Shown piece after piece: positions 34,982 to 42,985 of a stretch of 64,000 nt of DNA. Position numbers and translations under genes: made by a program. Under the pieces are notes generated by a model. That model saw only the letters and a program-made list of their open reading frames with translations. It did no database searches and was not told the DNA's origin. Source of the DNA: CAZAOY01 sp964486925 (GTDB lineage: Bacteria > Bacillota > Clostridia > Oscillospirales > Ruminococcaceae); assembly GCA_964486925.1 (NCBI GenBank), contig CAZAOY010000003.1, positions 1-64,000 of the forward strand, in the 5' to 3' direction. How positions within the stretch are numbered: the first letter of the stretch is position 1; every line of letters begins with the position of its first letter.

Positions 34982-35804
34982 AAAGATTAAGACTAGTGAC
35001 ATAATACTACATATTTTCTTAGCTTTAGGTTCTATTATAATGATACTACCTTTCGTGTGGACTGTATCAAGCTCCCTAAAAGGTATGGCACAGATCTTTG
35101 AAGTGCCGCCGTCCTTTATCCCTTCGCCGTTTGTGTGGAGCAACTATCCACGTTCGTTGCAGGCGCTACCCTTTGGGCAGGCTTACTTTAACAGTATCTA
35201 CATAGCAATAATCGTAGTTATTGCGCAGATGGTTACCGCTTCTATGGCGGGGTATGCTTTTGGTAAGCTAAAGTTTAAGGGGCATAACGCGCTGTTTTAC
35301 ATCTTCTTAGCAACCATGATGGTACCGTCACAGGTAACAATGATACCGTTATTCCTTATGATGAGGGATTTAGGGCTTTTAGGCAGTCACTGGTCGATTA
35401 TCCTACCTGCGGCGCTGTTTAACGCTTTTGGGGTGTTCCTACTACGTCAGTTTATTAAATCTCTACCGGACGACCTTGAGGAGGCGGCGGTTGTGGACGG
35501 GGCTAGCACCCCTAGGATATTCTTCCAAATTATCCTACCGCTTATTAGACCGGCACTTGCGGCTTTTGGTATCTTTGTATTCCTAGGTCAATGGAACAGC
35601 TTTTTGTATCCGCTAATCTTCCTACAAAAGCCGGAATCCTACACAGTACCGCTACTGTTAAACTACTTTAAGGGAATCTACATAACCGAGTGGCCGCTAT
35701 TAATGTCGGGAACGGTTATCGCAGTTGTTCCGGTTATCATAGTCTACATCTTCTTCCAAAACCAGATTATCGAAGGTATCGCTATCACCGGTATGAAGAG
35801 CTAG
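34974..35804 (+). CDS. Sugar ABC transporter permease (MalG/UgpE type)
   Basis: 276 residues, six membrane segments, with the EAA loop EEAAVVDGASTPRIFFQIILPLIRPA. The C-terminal NQIIEGIAITGMKS is the classic ending of MalG-type permeases. Its start lies inside the 3' end of the preceding gene, indicating translational coupling. It completes the membrane part of the importer. The operon appears to end here. Confidence 0.94.
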   Translation: MSKKIKTSDIILHIFLALGSIIMILPFVWTVSSSLKGMAQIFEVPPSFIPSPFVWSNYPRSLQALPFGQAYFNSIYIAIIVVIAQMVTASMAGYAFGKLKFKGHNALFYIFLATMMVPSQVTMIPLFLMMRDLGLLGSHWSIILPAALFNAFGVFLLRQFIKSLPDDLEEAAVVDGASTPRIFFQIILPLIRPALAAFGIFVFLGQWNSFLYPLIFLQKPESYTVPLLLNYFKGIYITEWPLLMSGTVIAVVPVIIVYIFFQNQIIEGIAITGMKS

Positions 35805-35908
35805 CTTAAAATATCTAAGTAAAATAAAAGGTCATGCAGTTTCCGAAAGGTAGGTCTGTATGACCTTATGGTTTTGCTAATACGGTTAAATGTGTTCATA
35901 ATTTTTGC

Positions 35909-35937
35909 TTGCAAAAAGGGTAAAACTATGATACAAT
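35909..35937 (+). promoter_or_regulatory. Probable promoter of the phosphoribosyltransferase gene
   Basis: TTGCAA at 35909-35914, 17-bp spacer, TACAAT at 35932-35937, about 60 nt before the start codon. Confidence 0.6.
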
Positions 35938-35996
35938 ATAGCTGTAAACAAGGATATATAACATACAGGTTAGATAAACTTTAGGAGGATTTAAAG

Positions 35997-36575
35997 ATGA
36001 GCGATATAACAAGATACGAGGAGTTTTACCCATTAGAGGTTGCGGGGTTAAAGCGGGATCTACCGATATGCAAGGTGACGGATGATCTATATATAGCGGC
36101 ATTTGTAATATTCGGTGACGTTGAGCTTACCATTGAATGTGCTAGGGAGCTACTAAAGATCGCTCCAGATCATGACATAATGATAACCGCCGAAGCTAAG
36201 GGTATACCGCTTTTATACGAGATGGCACGGCAGGAGGGAAGTCGCAAGTATCTAATCGCACGAAAGGCGGCAAAGCTTTACATGAAGGACATTGTGTCTA
36301 CAGAGGTTACCTCTATAACCACAGCTAAGACCCAGACTTTGTTTATCGACAGTCAAGACGCGGCACTGATGAACGGCAAGCGTGTTGTAATAATCGATGA
36401 TGTTATCAGCACTGGTGAGTCGTTAAAGGCGGTAGAAAAGCTCGTTAAGCAAGCAGGGGGCAACATTGTAGGTAAGATGGCGATACTAGCCGAGGGAGAC
36501 GCAGTGTATCGCAGTGACATTCTATTCCTAGAACATCTTCCGGTCTTTAACGGTGACAAGACTATTAAGAAATAG
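35997..36575 (+). CDS. Phosphoribosyltransferase family protein (adenine PRTase-like)
   Basis: 192 residues after AGGAGG. The PRPP-binding signature VVIIDDVISTGESL is intact, and ITAEAKGIPLLYEMAR and YLIARKAAKLYM resemble the adenine/xanthine PRTase layout. It probably joins a purine-like base to PRPP for salvage. Whether it is a true Apt, an Xpt-like enzyme or a PRTase-fold regulator cannot be settled by reading. The next gene, for a P-loop protein, starts within 15 bp, suggesting a shared nucleotide-related role. Confidence 0.82.
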   Translation: MSDITRYEEFYPLEVAGLKRDLPICKVTDDLYIAAFVIFGDVELTIECARELLKIAPDHDIMITAEAKGIPLLYEMARQEGSRKYLIARKAAKLYMKDIVSTEVTSITTAKTQTLFIDSQDAALMNGKRVVIIDDVISTGESLKAVEKLVKQAGGNIVGKMAILAEGDAVYRSDILFLEHLPVFNGDKTIKK

Positions 36576-36589
36576 ATAGGAGTGATTTT

Positions 36590-37213
36590 ATCTTTAACAT
36601 TTGTGACAGGTGTGGCAGTTATCAGGCGGATAAACAGATTATACAGCAGGGAGGTATCGACCTTGCTGTCTGCTCGAACTGTCAGGCGGAGCTGTCTTTT
36701 AGGCGGTTACCGCTATATGTACTTACAGGGGCATGCGGGAGCGGTAAATCCACTATAGGTCGTGAGATTCAAAAGCGTGCGGACAGCGGGGTTATCGTAA
36801 TGGAGGGGGACATCCTTTGGCACGAGCGGTTTAATACCCCCGAGAATGACTACCGGGATTTTCGTGAAAGCTGGCTTCGTATCTGCAAAAACATCTCACA
36901 GGGCGGGATACCTGTGTTATGGTGCGGGTGTGTTACCCCACAGCAGAACGACCCATGCATAGAGAGCCGATACTTTTCAGAGATCCGATATCTGGCGGTT
37001 GTAGCGGACGGTGAGCAGATACGCACACGGCTACAGGCTAGGCCATCCTTTAGGGGGTCTGCCGATGATGGGTTTATAACCTCTAACATCGAGTTTAACC
37101 AATGGTTTAAAGATCGCTCACAAGATCCAAGCCACCGCATAGAGTTACTAGACAACACCGATCTAACAGTAGAACAAGCGGCAGATTTTGTATTATCATG
37201 GATTAAAAGATAG
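36590..37213 (+). CDS. Zinc-ribbon P-loop (nucleotide-kinase-like) protein with non-standard start
   Basis: The reading frame is clear and continuous from 36572. It encodes CDRCGSYQ and CSNC (CxxC, 19 residues, CxxC), then LTGACGSGKSTIG (Walker A), EGDILWHERF and a small helical kinase-like domain, about 207 residues in all. There is no ATG, GTG or TTG before the zinc-ribbon. A perfectly spaced AGGAG (36578-36582) sits seven bases from an ATC codon at 36590, and an ATT lies at 36599. Starting at the internal ATG 36800 would delete both the zinc ribbon and Walker A. Start at ATC/ATT, or an assembly error, are the options. The kinase substrate is unknown. Confidence 0.72.
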   Translation: MFNICDRCGSYQADKQIIQQGGIDLAVCSNCQAELSFRRLPLYVLTGACGSGKSTIGREIQKRADSGVIVMEGDILWHERFNTPENDYRDFRESWLRICKNISQGGIPVLWCGCVTPQQNDPCIESRYFSEIRYLAVVADGEQIRTRLQARPSFRGSADDGFITSNIEFNQWFKDRSQDPSHRIELLDNTDLTVEQAADFVLSWIKR

Positions 37214-37232
37214 TTTTTCTTTTAATAGGTTA

Positions 37233-37262
37233 ACAGGGCAACCCAAGCGGGTTGCCCTGTTT
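37233..37262 (+). terminator. Terminator after the P-loop gene
   Basis: ACAGGGCAACCC, AAGC loop, GGGTTGCCCTGT then TTG. Confidence 0.82.
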
Positions 37263-37317
37263 GTGGTTTTGTGGTTTTAACTGGCGACCGTAGCGGTCGC
37301 CAGTAAAAACAACAAAA
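37262..37317. repeat. Palindromic repeat (ACTGGCGACCG family), copy 1
   Basis: Core ACTGGCGACCG and CGGTCGCCAGT (37280-37304), flanked by TTTTGTGGTTTTA on the left and AAAAACAACAAAAC on the right. A near-identical copy, including flanks, is at 50396-50462. From here to 37406 there is also a small palindrome ACCCCTATAGGGGT and nothing else. Confidence 0.7.
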
Positions 37318-37406
37318 CTACAAACCTACATGAAATGTAAAAATGTAACAAAGGGGACTGCACCCCTATAGGGGTGCAGACTACCGAAGGAGGAAGAATA
37401 CAGATA

Positions 37407-37442
37407 AAACAAATCGGCGACCATGCGGTCGCCGATTTGTTT
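37407..37442 (-). terminator. Terminator overlapping the metY stop codon
   Basis: AAACAAATCGGCGACC and GGTCGCCGATTTGTTT, followed by T-rich sequence on the minus strand. The arm reaches into the stop codon of the sulfhydrylase gene. Confidence 0.75.
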
Positions 37443-38715
37443 ATATAGAAGCTAATGCGTTGGAGATATCAGCGATGATATCTTCGATGGATTCGATACC
37501 GATTGATAGACGTACAGTCTGTTCGGTGATGTTTGAAGCCTTTAGCTGTTCTGGAGAAAGCTGGCTGTGGGTGGTGGTGGCAGGGTGGATAACTAGAGAG
37601 GATACCTCACCTACGTTTGCTACGTTTTTAAGGAGTACTAGGCTGTCGATAAACCGCCCGCAGTCCTCACGCGATCCGTCAACCTCAAAGGTAAAGACCG
37701 AACCTACCCCTAGTGGGCAGTATTTTTTAGCTAAATCATAATATTTGTTGTTAGGCAGAGCTGCATAGTTGACCGCCTTTACTTTCGGATGAGCGTCCAA
37801 AAACTGTGCTACCTGTAAAGCGTTCTGGCAGTGACGCTCCATGCGAAGAGATAGGGTCTGGATACCCTGTGCGATTAAGAATGCGTTCATCGGGGAGATA
37901 CAAGCGCCGATGTCACGAAGTCCTAGGGTGCGAAGTCTTGCGATAAAAGCCGCCCCGCCCATGTCGGCGAATACCACTCCGTGGTAGCTTTCATCTGGGG
38001 TGTTGTATAGCGAGAAGCGGTCGTTATCCTTGTAGTTAAATCTGCCTGAGTCCACTACAATACCGCCCATAACGTTAGCATGACCGCCTAAAAACTTTGT
38101 GGCGGAGTGGATTACTATGTCCGCTCCAAACTCGATAGGGCGGTTAAGGTATGGGGTGGTAAAGGTTGAGTCTACGATAAACGGTATGTTGTTTTTATGG
38201 GCGATCTCAGCGATAGCGCTAAGGTCGGATATGTTAGCGTTAGGGTTTCCGATGGTTTCGGTGAAGAAGGCTTTGGTCTTGTCGGTTACCGCCGCTTCCC
38301 ATTCCTCAAGGTTATCGGGGTTTACAAACTTTACGGTAATTCCCAGACGTTTTAGCGTAACCCCTAGCATGTTTATCGCCCCGCCGTAGATACAGATGGA
38401 GGACACAATCTCATCCCCCGCACCTGCAAGGTTTGTGATAGCGGTAAAGATTGCGGCGTGCCCCGATGAAAAGGCAAGTGCTCCCGTCCCGCCGTCCAGC
38501 TCGCATACACGTTTTTCCAGTACATCACTGGTAGGGTTCATTATCCTAGAGTAGATGTTACCCGATTCGGACAGCTCAAAAAGCTGTTTTGCGTGGTCGG
38601 TTGAGTTAAAGGCATAGGCATTGGTCATGTAGATTGGTGGTACAGTGGCGTTTGTGGTTTTCTCGGTTTCGTAACCTGCATGAACCTGCTTAGTGTCAAA
38701 TCCTTGGTATTTCAT
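37441..38715 (-). CDS. metY: O-acetylhomoserine sulfhydrylase (aminocarboxypropyltransferase)
   Basis: 424 residues from ATG 38715, which has GAGGAG seven bases upstream. The open frame extends further but that part is promoter. This Cys/Met-metabolism PLP enzyme makes homocysteine from O-acetylhomoserine and sulfide. It has PLP contacts YSRIMNPTSDVLEKRV and ALAFSSGHAAI, the Schiff-base lysine in IHSATKFLGGHANVMGG, and the C-terminal SLVIHPATTTHSQLSPEQL. No SAM riboswitch or T-box lies in the roughly 80-nt leader, so methionine control is not at that level here. Confidence 0.93.
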   Translation of the reverse strand: MKYQGFDTKQVHAGYETEKTTNATVPPIYMTNAYAFNSTDHAKQLFELSESGNIYSRIMNPTSDVLEKRVCELDGGTGALAFSSGHAAIFTAITNLAGAGDEIVSSICIYGGAINMLGVTLKRLGITVKFVNPDNLEEWEAAVTDKTKAFFTETIGNPNANISDLSAIAEIAHKNNIPFIVDSTFTTPYLNRPIEFGADIVIHSATKFLGGHANVMGGIVVDSGRFNYKDNDRFSLYNTPDESYHGVVFADMGGAAFIARLRTLGLRDIGACISPMNAFLIAQGIQTLSLRMERHCQNALQVAQFLDAHPKVKAVNYAALPNNKYYDLAKKYCPLGVGSVFTFEVDGSREDCGRFIDSLVLLKNVANVGEVSSLVIHPATTTHSQLSPEQLKASNITEQTVRLSIGIESIEDIIADISNALASI

Positions 38716-38799
38716 ATCTCGCTCCTCAAATTTTATTATAAATTTTTTGAAAATATTGATAATATTACTTGTAAAAGGTACTAAAGTTTGATATAATAT

Positions 38800-38828
38800 A
38801 TTATACGCTAAATAAAGCGGTAAGTCAA
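38800..38828 (-). promoter_or_regulatory. Promoter of metY
   Basis: On the minus strand: TTGACT (38828-38823), 17-bp spacer, TATAAT (38805-38800). The leader is about 78 nt. Confidence 0.8.
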
Positions 38829-39017
38829 TTGCTAATTTAATTGATAGCAAATTTTAATAAAAATTACAAGAATTTAACAGATCTGTGGATCTTTACTGTC
38901 GTTCATTTTAGAGTACATCGTAGTTTTTGGAGTATCTTAATAGCTTAAGATTTATAATACATACATGAATGACATCACCACAGTGCGTATTAATATAGAT
39001 ATAAATCGGAGAAAAGG
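38829..39017. other. Intergenic DNA upstream of the DacF-like gene
   Basis: AT-rich, between divergent genes. It presumably holds the promoter of the DacF-like gene, but no clear -35/-10 pair could be assigned. A GGAGAAAAGG site precedes the ATG at 39018. Confidence 0.4.
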
Positions 39018-40415
39018 ATGTTTATAAAGAAACAATTAAGAATATATATAGTCTTGGTATGCCTATTTTGCTTGTTTATCCATACCGAGTGGTTTAACGT
39101 TGCCGTTATGGCACAGGACTTTTTAAAACCGGACGTTTCAGAGGTTAGCAAGGCGGTTTTCCTTGTTAATACCGACACTAATGAGGTTATCTACGAGAAG
39201 AATGCCGATACCCAGTACTACCCTGCGGCGCTTGTGAATATTATGACTGCGATTGTTGCTATAGAGAATGTAAAAAATCCCCAGAAAACCACCGTCACTG
39301 TGCCTTCCTACATATATGATGATTTTGTAGGGAGGAATGTGTCCCATGTGGATATCCGCCGTGGTGAGAAGGTTACTATGGAGGATCTGCTTTATGCTAG
39401 CGTTATGCGTTCTGCCTGTGAGGCTTCTAGCGCTATCGCTGACTATGTCGGCAAGGGGAGCATAGCGGAGTTTGTGGATATGATGAATGAAAAGGCGGCA
39501 CAGCTTGGTGCTACCGACACCTTCTTTACAAACGCAAACGGACTGTACAACAGCGAACAGCTTACCACCGCTAGGGATATGTATATTATAACTAAATATG
39601 CGCTTTCTTTACCATTGTTTGACAAGATTGCTAAGACTAAATCCTACACGCTTAAGGCGACTAACATACACAAAAAAGCAAGGAATATTACCCACTCAAA
39701 CCCAATGCTTTCACCCATCTCGGCGGGGGATATCTACTACCCTAACGCTAGAGGGATTAAGACTGGGATTAGCGACGAGGGAGGGTATAACCTTATCTCC
39801 ACCGCTACTAGGAGCGGGTATAACTACCTTTTAGTTACGCTTAATGCTTCGTTTACCGACTCTAATGGTAATAGCTATGGCAAGAATATGTCGGCGGTTG
39901 ACCACAAAAAGCTGTATGAATGGGTGTTTGACAGCTTTGAGTATAAGGTGTTTGCAGAGCCGAAGAATGCTATCGGCGAGGTTCCTGTGCTTTTAGGTGA
40001 ATCGCAGGATTATGTTACTGTTGTTACAAAGAGTAGCCTTTCGGTACTGCTCCCTAAGGAGATTAAGGAGGAGGATATAAAGCAGGAGATACGGGTACCC
40101 GATCAGCTGTTTACCCCGATTGAGAAGGGGGATGTGGTAGGCCGATTGTATCTTAAGCTTAAGGGCAAGGAGATTGCAAGCGTTCCTCTACTCTCGGCGC
40201 ACACAGTAAAACGCAGTAGTTTTCAGTATTTCATCTACCTATTAAAACAGTTTTATTCTAACGGCTTTGTTGTGCTGTTAACGGTACTGCTGGTTCTATT
40301 AATAATATTGTTCATAATGTTTTTCTCTGCAGCGGTAAAACGTGCTAAGAAGATTAGACGGATTAAGCGGGATAAAAACATGGAAAAGATAAAGATTAAA
40401 AAGGTTAGAAGATAA
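39018..40415 (+). CDS. DacF-like D-Ala-D-Ala carboxypeptidase homologue with lost active site
   Basis: 465 residues: N-terminal membrane segment/signal (about 8-32), a peptidase S11 (PBP5-like) domain to about residue 290, a C-terminal beta domain, then a second membrane segment (about 410-440) and a strongly basic tail. The S11 landmarks are recognisable but altered. The catalytic SxxK is AALVN in YYPAALVNIMTA (Ala71 for Ser, Asn74 for Lys). The SxN motif is SAC (Ser132, Cys134). Only KTG (248-250) survives. It therefore cannot act as an acylating carboxypeptidase. It may bind peptidoglycan or regulate other PBPs. The frame is intact and long, so this is a pseudoenzyme rather than a decaying gene. 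Confidence 0.85.
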   Translation: MFIKKQLRIYIVLVCLFCLFIHTEWFNVAVMAQDFLKPDVSEVSKAVFLVNTDTNEVIYEKNADTQYYPAALVNIMTAIVAIENVKNPQKTTVTVPSYIYDDFVGRNVSHVDIRRGEKVTMEDLLYASVMRSACEASSAIADYVGKGSIAEFVDMMNEKAAQLGATDTFFTNANGLYNSEQLTTARDMYIITKYALSLPLFDKIAKTKSYTLKATNIHKKARNITHSNPMLSPISAGDIYYPNARGIKTGISDEGGYNLISTATRSGYNYLLVTLNASFTDSNGNSYGKNMSAVDHKKLYEWVFDSFEYKVFAEPKNAIGEVPVLLGESQDYVTVVTKSSLSVLLPKEIKEEDIKQEIRVPDQLFTPIEKGDVVGRLYLKLKGKEIASVPLLSAHTVKRSSFQYFIYLLKQFYSNGFVVLLTVLLVLLIILFIMFFSAAVKRAKKIRRIKRDKNMEKIKIKKVRR

Positions 40416-40442
40416 AGTAAAGTCATAAGTAAGGAGAAGGAT

Positions 40443-40961
40443 ATGGACACGTACAGTATGCAAGAATATGACGCCACACAGGTAAATACCTTAGAGGATG
40501 TAATCTTAGTTGCTAGGCTTGCAAATGAGATCTGGCATGAATGCTATAAGGATATTCTTGATAGATCACAGATACTATACATGATTGAACACATTCAAAG
40601 TGAAAACGCCATACAGGAACGGCTAGAGCAGGGTGATTACTACTTTATAATCTGGTATGAAGGCTCGGCTGTCGGGTACTATAGCGTCAAGGTTTTAGGG
40701 AGCGAGCTGTTTTTAAGCAAGCTATACCTTAAGGCGAAGGTGCAGGGTAGCGGTATCGGCAGGGCGGCGCTTGCTGAAATTATGCGGTTTTGTGTCGATA
40801 AGGGGTGCAATAGCATTAGACTTACCGTCAATAAATATAATACTAAAGCGATTAAGTTTTACCAAAAAGCGGGATTTGAAACGGTGGATAGCGTTAAGAC
40901 CCCAATCGGTGAGGGGTACATAATGGACGACTATATTATGGTAAAATCGATCGAAGAATAG
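40443..40961 (+). CDS. GNAT family N-acetyltransferase
   Basis: 172 residues after AAGGAG. The acetyl-CoA motif appears as YLKAKVQGSGIGRAALAEI (the GxGxG/A turn), followed by IRLTVNKYNTKAIKFYQKAGFETVD, the typical motif B. The N-terminal IWHECYKDIL is common in the RimI/YhfO-like subgroup acting on small molecules or proteins. The substrate is unknown. It sits between the DacF-like gene and murC, with short gaps on both sides. Confidence 0.88.
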   Translation: MDTYSMQEYDATQVNTLEDVILVARLANEIWHECYKDILDRSQILYMIEHIQSENAIQERLEQGDYYFIIWYEGSAVGYYSVKVLGSELFLSKLYLKAKVQGSGIGRAALAEIMRFCVDKGCNSIRLTVNKYNTKAIKFYQKAGFETVDSVKTPIGEGYIMDDYIMVKSIEE

Positions 40962-40982
40962 CGGTTTGAAAGGTGGATTCTA

Positions 40983-42526
40983 GTGACAGATTTATTAAGC
41001 GGGAAAAAGCATATACATTTTATAGGAATCGGCGGGTCGGGGATGTTTCCTATCGCCCAGATACTCCATTCACGAGGGTTTTACATTACAGGTTCGGACA
41101 ACAACCCCTCCGACACACTAGAGCTTGTTAAGGGCCTCTCTATCCCTGTAACACTAGGGCAGAGGGCGGAAAATATAGAGGGCGCTGACCTAATCGTCTA
41201 TACAGCGGCGATTATGGAGGATAACGAGGAGCTTATCGCCGCTAAAAAAGCCGCAAAGGAAAACGGCGTAACGGTGGTGGAGCGCAGTGTTATGCTAGGC
41301 GAGATTACCAACGCATTCGACAACTCAATCTGTATCAGCGGAACCCACGGTAAGACCACCGCAACGGGGATGTTATCCCATATGCTTTTGTCGGCGGGGG
41401 TGGATATTACCGCTGTGGTCGGGGGCAAGCTTAGTGCGTTTAATGGTAATGGAAGGGCGGGAAGCTCGGATATTATGGTATGCGAGGCTTGCGAGTTTAA
41501 GGATACTTTTTTACAGCTAAAACCCGCTATTGCGGTAATCCTTAACATCGACTGCGACCATATGGACTACTTTAAGACGATGGATAATCTAATCCTTTCC
41601 TTTAAAAGGTTTATCGGACTTTCGAGTAAGCTGGCCATTATAAACGGCGACAACCAGTACTGCAAGGAGATTATAGCAGACTGCAAGCTACCTGTAAAGA
41701 CCTTTGGGCTTTCAAGCCACAACGACTACTATCCTGCTAACATAACGGTGCATGACGGAATCCACCAGTCCTTTGATATGTATGAGGGCAAGGAAAAGCT
41801 TGGAAGGGTTCACCTTTATGTGCCTGGGGAGCATAACATTCTAAATGCGGTTGCGGCTATCGCTTCGGCTTTGGCGGTTAATGTAGGTTTTGAACAGTGT
41901 GTAGCAGGGATTGAAAGCTTTTACGGGGCGGGCAGGCGGTTTGAGAAGCTTGCCGAGATAGACGGTGTAACGATAGTAGACGACTACGCACACCATCCCG
42001 AGGAGATTAGGGTAACGCTACAGGCGGCGAAATCCTTAAACTACAACCGAATTTGGGCGGTACATCAGCCCTTCACCTACTCTCGTACAGCGCTTTTGCT
42101 AGACGATTTTGCTAAGGTTTTATCGATGGCGGATAAGGTGGTATTGACCGAGATTATGGGGTCACGCGAGAAGAATACCCTTAACANNNNNNNNNNNNNN
42201 NNNNNNNNNNNNNNNNNNNNNNNNNNNNNNNNNNNNNNNNNNNNNNNNNNNNNNNNNNNNNNNNNNNNNNNNNNNNNNNNNNNNNNGATAAGGTGGTATT
42301 GACCGAGATTATGGGGTCACGCGAGAAGAATACCCTTAACATCTACTCAAAGGATCTGGCTGATAGGATTAAAGGTGCAAGCTGGTTTAGCACATTTGAG
42401 GAGGTTGCTAAGGAGGTGTCCGACAACGCTTTACCGGGAGATCTGGTAATTACGTTAGGGTGCGGGGATGTATATAAGGTTGCTAAGATTATAATTAAAA
42501 ATCTAGAAGAAAGACAAGATAGATAG
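40983..42526 (+). CDS. murC: UDP-N-acetylmuramate--L-alanine ligase, split by an artefactual gap
   Basis: GTG start at 40983 with AAGGTGG upstream. It adds L-Ala to UDP-MurNAc in peptidoglycan synthesis. The N-terminal FIGIGGSGMFPIAQIL, ATP-binding ISGTHGKTTATGML, and central VDDYAHHPEEIRVTL are intact. The frame runs into 100 N at 42187 and resumes afterwards in another frame. The 55 bases before the gap (42132-42186) are repeated exactly after it (42287-42341). Deleting one copy plus the N (155 bp) restores one frame and gives a MurC of about 462 residues ending KIIIKNLEERQDR. The gene is thus almost certainly whole in the organism. Confidence 0.95.
42187..42286. other. Assembly gap (100 N) inside murC
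   Basis: One hundred N flanked on both sides by the same 55-bp sequence, 42132-42186 and 42287-42341. The identical contig ends look like an unmerged overlap of length 55, typical of k-mer-based assembly. The real distance is probably minus 55, meaning no missing sequence. Confidence 0.95.
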
Positions 42527-42642
42527 CAGTTTGACTTTTTCTGCTGTTTTATAACCGAATACATGAGTTTTAAAATTAGATAACTAAAAGGTCAAAATCT
42601 TTAAAAATAAAGAAGTCTGGAAAATGCTAAAATGAAAGGAAA

Positions 42643-42678
42643 CTCCTGACAAATCACAAAGCTTGTGGTGGTTAGGAG
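42643..42678 (+). promoter_or_regulatory. Leader hairpin covering the ribosome binding site of the YerC-like gene
   Basis: CTCCTGAC (42643-42650) pairs with GTTAGGAG (42671-42678, one G-U pair) around an inner CACAA/TTGTG stem. The AGGAG is the likely ribosome binding site. It is preceded by GAAAGGAAACTCCT, matching the leader of mtaB at 14655-14667. Confidence 0.45.
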
Positions 42679-42691
42679 CGAGGTCATTAAT

Positions 42692-42985
42692 ATGAATACC
42701 AAAATTAAGGACATGAAGTTCGAATATCTATTTAACGCTATCCTTAGCCTTGAAAATATGGAAGAATGTTACAGCTTTTTTGAGGATCTTTGCACTGTGC
42801 TGGAGTTAAAGGCGATGTCGCAACGGCTTCATGTAGCGCAGATGTTAAATGAGAAGAAGGTTTACAGCGATATTGTCACCCAGACGGGAGCGTCAACCGC
42901 TACTATTAGCCGTGTTAACCGCACGCTAAACTACGGTAGTGATGGGTACAAGATCGTGTTTGATAGGGTAAAGTTTGATGAGTAG
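42692..42985 (+). CDS. YerC/YecD-family TrpR-like DNA-binding protein
   Basis: 97 residues. The TrpR-type helix-turn-helix is visible as LCTVLELKAMSQRLHVAQMLNEKKVYSDIVTQTGASTATISRVNRTLNYG, closely matching YerC-type proteins of Firmicutes. It probably acts as a transcriptional repressor, and relatives lie near trp or amino-acid genes. Its last codons overlap the start of the methyltransferase gene, suggesting a two-gene unit. A hairpin in the leader may control its translation. Confidence 0.88.
   Translation: MNTKIKDMKFEYLFNAILSLENMEECYSFFEDLCTVLELKAMSQRLHVAQMLNEKKVYSDIVTQTGASTATISRVNRTLNYGSDGYKIVFDRVKFDE

Noticed and set aside
38716..38799. Possible SAM riboswitch or T-box before metY
   Set aside because: The leader is about 78 nt, too short, and shows no S-box or T-box consensus.
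40983..42526. murC as a pseudogene (frameshifted halves)
   Set aside because: The frame break is fully explained by the 55-bp duplicated contig end plus 100 N.
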